DNA of 64,000 nt from Aphrocallistes beatrix. Its lineage: Eukaryota > Porifera > Hexactinellida > Sceptrulophora > Aphrocallistidae. Shown piece after piece: positions 47,701 to 59,300 of the stretch; position 1 is the stretch's first letter; every line of letters starts with the position of its first letter. The stretch is from assembly GCA_963281255.1 (NCBI GenBank), contig OY725491.1, positions 5,382,857 to 5,446,856 of the forward strand. Direction: 5' to 3'. The notes below the pieces were generated by a model that was not told where the DNA came from, made no database searches, and saw only the letters and a list, made by a program, of their open reading frames with translations. A program made the translations under genes and the position numbers.

Positions 47701-50700
47701 AAAAGGATCATCGATCCGATCTCGAACCTCAAAAAAAGGATCGATCCAGATCTTTCGATCATGGATCGAAAGATCCTAATGCTCAACTTGTATATAAGTC
47801 GAATATATACTAAATCGATATAGAGAAATTAATATCACTCCACACTTAACATTTCCTTACTGGATTGAAAAAATTATTATGACATTTTTCTATAGTAAAC
47901 GGAGATCTACGCCTAACTGCGGGATTTAATGGACTTCTAGAAGTGTATTACAACGGATGGGGGTTCATTTGTGATGATGGATGGGATATTGTGGATGCTA
48001 ACACTACTTGCAAAATATTGGGTTATGAAACTGTGATAACGACGTTAACTTCACGATATAATGCAACTACTAACTACAAACTCCGCTACATAAGATGCAG
48101 CGGTAGTGAGACTAGCATTCTAGATTGTAGATACTCACTTTCTTCCCATTGTTCTGCATATGAGCATATTTACATTGAATGTGGACCAGGTAGGGATATT
48201 ATATATACAATTGTTTCCGCAAATAACGAAGGAACCAATAATTAAAAGAGTAATAATTTGATCAGAAAAGCGCGCTTGTTTAGCATTTTTCAAATACGAT
48301 CAGAGATATAACTTTAATATTGCAGTTATAAAACCTTTTTAACTTTATTATGAAATAATAACCTTAATTATCTCTCTTAAATAGTGAACGGAGATCTACA
48401 TTTGACTAAAGGAGATAATGGACTGGTAGAAGTGTACTACAATGGATGGGGATTCATCTGTGATGATGGATGGGACACTGTGGATTCAAATACTATATGT
48501 ATGATATTAGGCTATGAAGTAGCAAAGTCTACCACTACTGGTGTATATCATAGCAGTACTAATTACAAACTGAGTGATATTAACTGTCAAGGAAGTGAAG
48601 TTGGCATTTTAGACTGTAGCTACAGTATATACACATCATCGTCTAATTGTTCTAGCAATGAACACATAACTATTTCGTGCGGACCTGGTATGTTCTAGTT
48701 AGAAGCATTTTCTAGTCTTTTATTTCGAACTTTTAGTAGACTACTGGTTATTGACGATGACATTTATTTATGAAGAAATAGCAAAAGTTCATAATGTAAT
48801 ATTTAAGTAAAAGTTGAGCCTCTTATTGAACATAATGAAAAATTACATACATGCTTTGTTTTTACAAAATATACATAGGCAATGTATATTGAATCGAAAT
48901 AGTGGAACCACCAACTCTCTACTATCAAAATCGCCTTATTGGATTGACAAAATCTATTTGACTTTTCTTATAGTAAACGGAGATCTACGCCTAACTGCGG
49001 GATTTAGTGGACTTCTAGAAGTGTATTACAATGGATGGGGATTCATCTGTGATGATGGATGGGATATTATAGATGCTAACACTACTTGCAAAATATTGGG
49101 CTATGAAACTGTGATAACGACGTTAACTTCACGATATAATGCAACTACCAACTACAAACTCCGCTACATAAGATGTAGCGGAAGTGAGACTAGCATTCTA
49201 GATTGTGGATACTCACTTTATTCCTATTGTTCTTCATATGAGCATATTTACATTGATTGTGGACCAGGTAGAGATAACATATATACAATTGTTTCCGCAA
49301 ATAACGAACGAACCAATAGTTAAAAGAGTAATAATTTGATCGGAAAAACGCGCTTGTTTAGTATTTTTCAGATACGATCAGAGATATAACTTTAATTCAG
49401 CAGTTATAAAGCCTTTTTAACTTTATTATGAAATACTGTAAAACCTCTTAAAAGTGAACACCGTTTGGACCATAAAAAAATGTTCACTTTTCGATGAATA
49501 ATTTAACTGACGATGTATAGTATGAAATTATGAATGAACAGATTTGTCTAAAGATATAATGTATAGGAGCAATTTGTTATGCTTGCAATGTTTAGATAAA
49601 TGTGTGAAGTCCTAAACAGAAAGAGGGCTGCTTATTTATGATGAATTCCTATCCAGAATTTACATTTAATATTAACTCTAGCCTATTATCTAATGAAGCC
49701 ACCGAATATGTTCACTTATTAGAGGCGATATCCAATGCAATTTGGTCAATTGGGACCAGATTAGGTGTTCACATTTCACTTTTCAGAGGTGTTCACAAGT
49801 TGGAGGTTAATTAATATGTAACAGAATGGGGAAAATTTGGGACTGAGAAAAAGTGTCCATATTTTGGAGGTGTTCACTTGTTAGAGGTGTTCACTTTTGG
49901 AGGTTTTACTGTAATAACCTTAATTATTTCTCTTAAATAGTGAACGGAGGTCTACGTTTGACTGGAGGAGATAGTGGACTGGTAGAAGTGTACTACAATG
50001 GCTGGGGATATATTTGTGATGAAGGATGGGACACTGTGGATTCGAATACTGTGTGTAGGATATTAGGCTATGAATTATCAACATCTACCACTACTGGTGC
50101 ATATCACAGCAGTACTAATTACAAACTGAGTGATATTAACTGTCAAGGAAATGAAGTTAGCATTTTAGAATGTAACTACAGTATATACACATCATCGCCT
50201 AATTGTTCTAGCAAAGAACACATATCTATTTCGTGCGGACCTGGTATGTTCTAGTTAGAAGCATTTTCTAGTCTTTAATTTCGAACTTTTAGAACACTAC
50301 TAATTATTGCTGATGGCATTTACTTACAAAGAAATAGCAAAAGTTCATAATGTAGTAATATCCTTAATATTAAAACTCGATTAATATTTGCAGGGTTTCA
50401 TACAGAGGGGGGGTGGCCCTAGGATTTCCCCCTCCAGCCAAAGTTTCCCCCCCTAGGACAATATCAACAATCTTGAACATGTTGACATTATGTGAGGTTA
50501 CAACAAAGGGCAGGCTATATGATACTATTGTTCTAAATCATGAAATCACTATAGCTGATAATAAAATACTGAAGTCAGTAATGATTATATGCTATATTAT
50601 AACTGAATTCGACGATTATTCTCTTTAAAAACTTCAAGAACTTCATCAAAGTTAACTGAGGATAACTCTGGACCTTCGATTGCGATTCTCATTAAATGTG

Positions 50701-53281
50701 CGAGATTAGCATTATTATTAAGCCTATTCCGAAGTCTAGTCTTAATTTGCTTCATGCTGCTGAAAGATCTCTCAACTGAAGCTGTCCCTACTGGAAGAAC
50801 AAGAATGATGTTAAGTAGCTTGAATATCTCTGGAAAGATACCAGTGTAAGCTCCAGATGCCTCCATGCGAGCTTTGACATCTTGTAGGCTCGGTGCTTTG
50901 GTAGTCTTATTTTCTTCCCAGACCAACCTTGATTCGTGAATCAATGCTCGCTTGAACAAGCGCCACTCAACATCAATTTCATCCTTGTCAATAAGTGATG
51001 GGGAAGTAAAAGTTACACCATCATAGAAAACTGTTGCTTCATTGCCATAAAATTGGGCCAAAACTCTCATTTCTTTTTTGCCATAATCTGGTAAAGTTGC
51101 TTCTTCTGAAAGAAGAGATGTTGGATTGAAAACAGAGGAGGAGACAAGGAGATCTACAGCTTCACCAGAGAATCGGTTGCGGATGTTGTGTAGCAAAGCA
51201 TCGATATAAGGAAGAGTAACCTTTTCTCGGAAATCAGTTAAAGATCCAACACAATCACCTCCCGCAAAGCTACGAGCTGAGCGGCCTCTTGTAATTGTGA
51301 TTCCATGATCGCTCTCAAGCTCGTCAACCTGAGTGCTCACTCCAGAACACCACTCGGCTTGGTCTTCCTTCAATTCATCTAGCTCTTTCAGAATGCTTTC
51401 AAGAATCAAAGGTAGCCTGCTAAAGTCAGCAGTCTGCCTTTGCATGTAGCAACTAAGCCTGGCAAGGAGATCAAGTACTTCTGACAAAAGGAAAATGCTG
51501 GCTACTCCAGAAAAGGAGCTCAAGACAAGAGAAATTCCGTATGCTTCTGCATCTCCTGACTTTGGTAGAGCTCATGTAGAGTAATTATAAGAGCAGGAAG
51601 ATCTTTACGGATTGCACGTAGGCACCACTCATGGGACAACCACCTCGTGCTACTAGGCTTTACTACCTTCAGCTCAGGTAAATTTAGAACTGATTGCACA
51701 ACCTTGAGAGCTTCTGCTTTCTTTGGCGAATAGTAGAATAGTTTCCACAGGTTGGTCATTGTGCCAAACATTTTGTTGATTATGGTGATGGACTCAGCAG
51801 CTTGAATAGATGCCAGTTGAATTCGGTGGCATGTACAGTGTATGTATACTGCATGAGCTGAGTGCGTTCTAATCCTTCTTTGGACACCATTTTTACATCC
51901 AGAAAAGGTTGCTGCACCATCGTAGCCTTGCCCAACTAGCCGTCTGTAGTCGAGATTTTTCTCTTCCATGAAAGAGGTGAGAGCTTTTGTGATTGAGGCA
52001 GCATTTACTTCCTTGACATGGAGTATATCTAGAAAGTGTTCCTCGGGATAGCCATCCACAATCCACCTGCAACAGATAGATAGCTCTTCCTGTGTGGATA
52101 TATCTTGACACTCATCTGCTAAGATAGAAAAAAATGGGCTGGACCTCAAACTCTGCAATTGCTTTCTTTCAAGCCACGTGTCAAGAGCTTCCAGAAATAT
52201 CACTGCACTGTACTTTGATGTGTAATGAGCATTGGAGGCACCTCGAGTGAGGTGCTCTTCCAGCAAACCATCTCCATTGGCAACCTGTAAGGTAATTAAA
52301 TTTGAGTAAACAGTGGTGTGAGGAATCTTGTCCTTTGCCAGGAAATAGATTGACCTCATCAGCTTAAGTACGATTATACGATTCCTCTCCGCTCTACACG
52401 CAGCCTCTTTTGCAGCAGCTGAACACTGTAACTCAAGAACGGATTTCCCGCACTCTGCCTGCTGTGACATACTAGCAGCGGTTGCAGCATCTCTATGACA
52501 CCGTGACTTTTCGTGTGCTCTCAATAGTTCATTAGCATGGTTCCAGTCGGTAATTCCCCTGCTTGTCCAAGCACCACTTGAACCTGAGGTTGGAAGGCCC
52601 CACTTCTTGCAGATGGTGCAGAACATGCCTATGCTAGCATCTTTACAAGTTACCCAGGGATACTTGTTTTCCCACTCTCTTTGATAAGAGAGCTTAGCTT
52701 TATATTGCTTTATCTGCTCACTGCCAAAAGATTCCCACATGCCAAAAATAAGCCTTCTGCGCCAGGCAGTTTCTTCAATCAATTCGTTACAGATATATAT
52801 ATATATATATATATATATGTTACAGTAATTTTGTGAATTCAGGAAATTCATGAATTTACTGAAATTTTCACAAAATTACTGTAACATACTATATATATCC
52901 TTACTATTAAAACTCGATGATTGTATATATATATATATATATATATATCTGTAACGAATTGATTGAAGAAACTGCCGGGCGCAGAAGGCTGATTTTTGGC
53001 ATGTGGGAGTCTTTTGGCTATGGCTCCAGTAAGTTCTGAGTTCAGAGCAAAATATCAACTCATCACTTTGTTATGACGTCATCATTACGCATCAAAAATT
53101 TTAAAATTGACAAATTTGGTGATTTTTCGAGTGATATCGATTAGCACAGTAGAACAGACATATTTAGAGATGTTATCTCCCTTATAATTAACCAATGTGA
53201 CTCCAGGCGACCGAAGGGAGCCTCCGGCGGACACGAAGTGTCCGCCAGCCGCGCAGCGCAAGCAAGCGCGAAGCGCGCTTG

Positions 53282-53313
<32 letters not shown>

Positions 53314-56300
53314 CTGTAACGAATTGATTGAAGAAACTGCCTGGCGCAGAAGGCTTATTTTTGGCATGTGAGAGTCTTTTGGCTATGGCTCCACTAAGTT
53401 CTTAGTTCAGAGCAAAATGTCGACTCATCATGGAATTATGACGTCATTGTCACATTTTAAAAGTTAAGCAATACAGTTATTCGAGCATAACTCCGTGATT
53501 ATAGGAGATAGAAGACTGAAATTTTAATAAAATCTGTATACTAGCATATCTCATATATGATGTAACTATCATCAAAAAATGATGACTCATCATTTTGTTA
53601 TGACGTCATCATTACTCATCAAAATTTTAAAAATTGATAACTTTGGTGATTTTTGTGCGATATCGATTATAACAGTAGGGCAGATGTATTTAGAGCTGTT
53701 ATCGCCCATATAATTAATCAATAGTGACCGCAGGTGACCGAAGGGAGCCTCCGGCGGACACAAAGTGTCCGCCAGCCGCGCAGCGCAAGCAAGCGAAACG
53801 CGCTTGTTTAAGTAAATCTTTGATCCTCCTGTTGAAAAATTACATCTATGCTTTGCTTGTACAATAGATACAGATAGAGTATATTAAATCGAAATAGTGG
53901 AACCACTATCGCTCTATTACCAACATTTCCTAATTGGATTGACAAAATTATTATGACATTTCTCTATAGTAAACGGAGATCTACGCCTAACTGCGGGATT
54001 CAGTGGACTTCTAGAAGTGTATTACAATGGATGGGGATTCATCTGTGATGATGGATGGGGTATTGTGGATGCTAAGATTACTTGCAAAATATTGGGTTAT
54101 GAAACTGTGATAACGACGTTAACTGCAAGATATAATGCAGCTACCAACTACAAACTCCGCTACATAAGATGCAGCGGAAGTGAGACTAGCATTCTGGATT
54201 GTGGTTACTCACTTTCTTCCAATTGTCATGCAGATGAGCATATTTACATTGAATGTGGACCAGGTAGGTATAACATAAATACAATTGTTTTCGCAAATAA
54301 AGAAGGAACTAATAATTAAAAGAGTAATAATTTGATCAGAAAAGCGCGCTCGTTTACTATTTTTTCAGATACGATCAGAGATATAACTTTAATTCAGCAC
54401 TTATAAAACCTTTTGAACTTTGTTATGAAATAATAGCCTTATTAATTATTTCTCTTAAATAGTGAATGGAGGTCTACGTTTGACTGGAGGAGATAGTGGA
54501 CTGGTAGAAGTGTACTACAATGGCTGGGGATATATTTGTGATGATGGATGGGACACTGTGGATTCGAATACTATGTGTGTGATATTAGGCTATGAAGTAG
54601 CAAAGTCTACCACTACTGGTACATATCACAGCAGTACTAATTACAAACTGAATCATATTAACTGTCAAGGAAATGAAGTTAGCATTTTAGACTGTAGCTA
54701 CAGTATATACACATCATCGCCTAATTGTTCTAGTAAAGAACACATATCTATTTCGTGCGGACCTGGTATGTTCTAGTTAGAAGCATTTTCTAGTCTTTAA
54801 TTTCGAACTTTTAGAACACTACTAATTATTGTTGATGACATTTACTTAGAAATAGCAAAAGTTCATAATGTAATATTTAATTAACCCTAATTGGACTTGG
54901 AATGTTGAAGTGAAAGTGAAAGTTAATTGAAAGTGAACTGAAAGTGAAAATGAAAGTGGGAATTTTCTATTTATACCTTTGACCCCAAGTCCAAGTAGGG
55001 TTAAGTACATTTTTGATCCTCCTATTGAACATAATGAAAAATTACATCTATGCTTTGCTTGTACAATAGATACATACACTGCTTGGACAATAATATTAAT
55101 ACACCCCATAATTCCCCATACGAATAGTTATAATACTGATTTATTTAACCAGTCAAGGTATTTATTTGGTTAGAAATACGCTTAATTTGACTTCACATTC
55201 GAATTCTCCACATTTATTAAATTACCCACTTTATAACTTTTCAACTTAATCACTCTTCTCCAAGATTAAGTAGTTTCAGCATTTGTTTTCCTATACTACA
55301 TGTCATGAGTGATCACCATTGTATACTAACCGGACAAAAGTATTTGTATACTATATTCTTCCCCATACAAATAGTACTAAATTGATCTTTTCATGAAGAG
55401 AAAAGTGATCAAATTATGAGAGCTATTAAGAGTCTGATTTAAGATTCGAAATCTTCACATTCGAATTAGTAATAGTTGAAGATTTCTAACAAATGGCTCA
55501 ACCCAATGAGTAAAATTATCAACCTGTGGCACAAGGGGTAGTACTATTAGATCACCATCATGTATAGTAATAAAAAGGGACATATGTAGCACAAGGTGGC
55601 AGTGATTGATAATTTGAAATAATTGGGAATTAGTAATTGATTAGAAATATCCTACAATAACTAATTTGAATGCGAAGATTTCGAATTTGAAACCCGATTA
55701 GTTGTATTACTTACCGTTTCGGAGTTTTAATCTTCATGAATAGACCCATTTTTGTATTAAATGCACTAAGATAATGAAGTGTGCAAATACTTTTGTCCGG
55801 GTAGTGTATATGATGGCATTGGTGGATGAAGTGGCACAGTTTAAATCTTTTAACCCTGTGGAAGTGTAAACAATCTTAAAAAATAAAAGTGAGTAATTCG
55901 AATATAAAGAATTCGAAATTGAATTTAAAATAAGCGTATCTCTTATCAGTGATATACCTTGAATCGCTAAATAAATCAGTGTTATAACTATTTGTATAGG
56001 GAATTATGGGGCGTACGAATACTTTTGTTCAGGCAATGTAGGCAGAGTAGATTGAATCGAAATAGTGGAATCACTAACTCTCTACTATCAACATTTTCTT
56101 ATTAGATTAACGAAATCTATTTGACTTTCCCTATAGCAAACGGAGATCTACGCCTAACTGCGGGATTTAGTGGACTTCTAGAAGTGTATTACAATGGATG
56201 GGGATTCATCTGTGATGATGGATGGGATATTATAGATGCTAACACTACTTGCAAAATATTGGGTTATGAAACTGTGATAACGACGTTAACTTCAAGATAT

Positions 56301-59300
56301 AATGAAACGATCAACTACAAACTCCGCTACATAAGTTGTAGCGGAAGTGAGACTAGCATTCTAGATTGTGGATACTCACTTTCTTCCGATTGTCATGCAT
56401 ATGAGCATATTTACATTGAATGTGGACCAGGTAGAGATATCATATATACAATTGTGTTCGCAAATAACGAACGAACCAATAATTAAAAGAGTAATAATTT
56501 GATTAGAAAAGTGCGCTCATTTACAATTTTTTCAGATACGATCAGAGATATAACTTTTATTCAACAGTTATAAAACCTTTTGAACTTTGTTATGAAATGA
56601 TGACCTTAATTATCTCTCTTAAATAGTGAACGGAGATTTACGTTTGTCTGGAGGAGATAGTGGACTGGTAGAAGTGTACTACAATGGATGGGGATTCATC
56701 TGTGATGATGGATGGGACACTGTGGATTCGAATACTATGTGTATGCTATTAGGCTATGAAGTATTAATATCAAACAATACTGGTATATATCACAGCAGTA
56801 CTAATTACAAACTGAGTGATATTAACTGTCAAGGAAATGAAGTTAGCATTTTAGACTGTAACTACAGTATATACACATCATCGTCTAATTGTTCTAGCAA
56901 TGAACACATATCTATTTCGTGCGGACCTGGTATGTTCTTATTAAGCATTTATCTAAATTTATAGTTCCCCGTCTGTGGAATGTCACGCTCCCTAAGTTTC
57001 ATCACATTTTTATTCGGTATTACGCTACCTAGTTTAAGAACCTTTAATCTAGTCATTTATCCGAACTTTGAGAACACTATTGCTTATTGATTTTGACATT
57101 TATTTATGAAGAAATAGCAAAACTTCATAATTTTATATTTAAGTAAAATTTTGATCCTCCTATTGAGCATAATTAAAATTAATTATTGGGGTTAGACTTT
57201 TACTTAATGTAGAAGCATGCCTAATTTCCGGGACGGGACGGAATCCCGTCCCGGGAATTAGGTATTTTGTCCGTCCCATCCAGGAAATTGGAAGAATAAT
57301 TGCATATGTGATCAATACAATAGAACTCGGTTAGTACGTATTCGGGGGTATTACAATGTACTTCGGCTTAGCACGTACTCATTTCTCTTTCCCAGAATTA
57401 ATTTATTATATGGTTATTATATGGATTCCTATGTGATATCAACTCGGTTAGTACATACTTACGGATAGTACGTACTTTTTTCCGCTTCCCGGAGGGTACG
57501 TACTAGCAGGGCCGGCGACAGAATTTACGGGTCCCCTAGTAAGATTTCTGGCCGGGCCCCTCCATCACCCTAGCTCTCTTTGACAAGAATTAATTTTTGT
57601 AATACCTGTGACCTTAGACAAAAAAATAAATTGCAACTAGAAACATATCCCAAAATTTGAGGCAAGTTATACGTAATATAGATATTAAGCTTGTGAAATA
57701 ATATTTGGTAGAATAGATTAGAATAAATGATAGAATTTCTCAATAAGTTGAGCTTAGCAAAAGCCTCTTCTTCCTTTAATAGATGCGAATGAATATATTT
57801 CTTGCGTGAAATCTACTAGTTATTAATGACAGAATCCTTTGTTTGCTAAGTGTGATATTGATCATAGCAATTATTCTATTAGTGAAAACTGAAACAAAGG
57901 AATTCATATTGTGATACAAGCTTATTATGTACATACAAGACACAATTACAATGGACATCTTAAATCCTAAAGAAACTATTACATGCCGACCTGGGGCCCC
58001 TATTTACGCGGGCCCCCTATTTACCACGGCCCCCCCGGTTTTATCCCAAGCTACCCCCCCCCCCCTGTCGCCGGCCCTGCGTACTAGAGTTCTACTGTAC
58101 CCACAAATTGTACTAATTATTAGGAAACCATTACTTTAAACAAGTTAAGTCTAAAATTGTGAATTTTATGGACTAAATTCCACTTTTGCATTGTTATTTT
58201 CTACGAACCTCAATATCACCCCTAATTCTGGATTTAGAACATATATCTTACTGAATACTTCGATCAAATCCTCAAGAATTGCATAACTACATGATATATA
58301 TACATGCTTAGACATTTCTATAACTCAATTAAGCGGTATAGAGGAAAACATTGCTATACCATAGCAAACTGATGAAGGAATTTTGACATAAACTGAGACA
58401 CAGAACGAGTTTGCAATCTAGAAAAGATGCTGGGTAATCACATGGTATGATTGTGTAACTCAAAACAATGTATATGTTATGGGAAAACTTCAAATCTGGG
58501 GGAATTTGAAGTTCCCCCAGGGGAAATTCAAATTGGAGTTTCCACTGGGGGGAATTTCAATTGGAGTTTCCCCGGAAATTTAAATTCCCCTAGTGGGAAC
58601 TCCAATTTGAATTTGCCCTGAGGGAATTGGCACACAGTGTCCGCAAGCCGCGAAGCGTGCTTGTGTACATTAAAATGCTAGGATTTCTTTGTGTTTGTCC
58701 GAATTGATTGAAGAATTGGGAAGTCAAAGAGAGACGAAAATTGGCTTGTAGGTATCAAATGATATTACTACAAAAAGTTAAGATCTAAGATCTAAGCAAA
58801 ATTTTCACATCTATGCAAAAAATATGGAAACAATTTTTCACACCTTTTCTATACAAAATGAATGACTACACTATCATAATAGGAATCATTTTATAATTAT
58901 CACTGCAATAGTCTCCATTGCTATTAATAGTTCAAAGCCACAAGTTATGTTTGATATCTTAAACGTTTCATAATAGCAATAAAAAAGATTATGTGCATAA
59001 TTCCACACCATTTGATGAATTCAGAAAAATATGCTAGAGACTTGCTTCCAACGGATGACATGGGGTTTTCAGAGGTATACAGTAGATCATATTTTCGAGT
59101 AAATTTGATGATTAATTTGTTTACTTTTGTTTACAATAGATACATAAAGTAAACACATTGCAAAAATAGGCTAGACTAGCTTCAGACGGTTGGGTTTAGT
59201 GCTGTAGATTTCGAATATTATATTTTCAGATCCATTTGAGAAATTATTCATTAAACTTACAGCTCCTGGAAGGAGATGGCTTATGACATGGGCGGCGTGC

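Larger units (their letters stand above)
43854..47895. other. D-to-C intron, 4 kb, repeats
   Basis: No exon. Its start (CACGCCCCCTAAGTTTCTTC) and the 44100-45200 segment match the intron 56930-59642. Then a GC-headed copy (45205-45757), Tigger-like MITE (45757-45945), AATAATTTGGTCAA repeats (46020-46412), a TIR element (46418-46926), a reversed copy of the gene 1 last-intron repeat (46970-47410) and a GATC-rich element (47422-47784). Confidence 0.6.
50244..53969. other. D-to-C intron with hAT transposase and GC-headed repeats
   Basis: The ends match the short D-to-C intron; the middle holds the hAT pseudogene (50597-52740), a palindrome in (TA) sequence (52815-52890) and two reversed GC-headed copies (about 52930-53290 and 53300-53810). 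No host exon seen. Confidence 0.65.
54766..56136. other. D-to-C intron with nested Tc1-like elements
   Basis: The short intron sequence is present at both ends; 55077-56038 is an insertion (own entry). About 54890-54990 has GAAAGTGAA-type simple repeats between GACTTGG and CCAAGTC inverted words. No exon. Confidence 0.6.
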
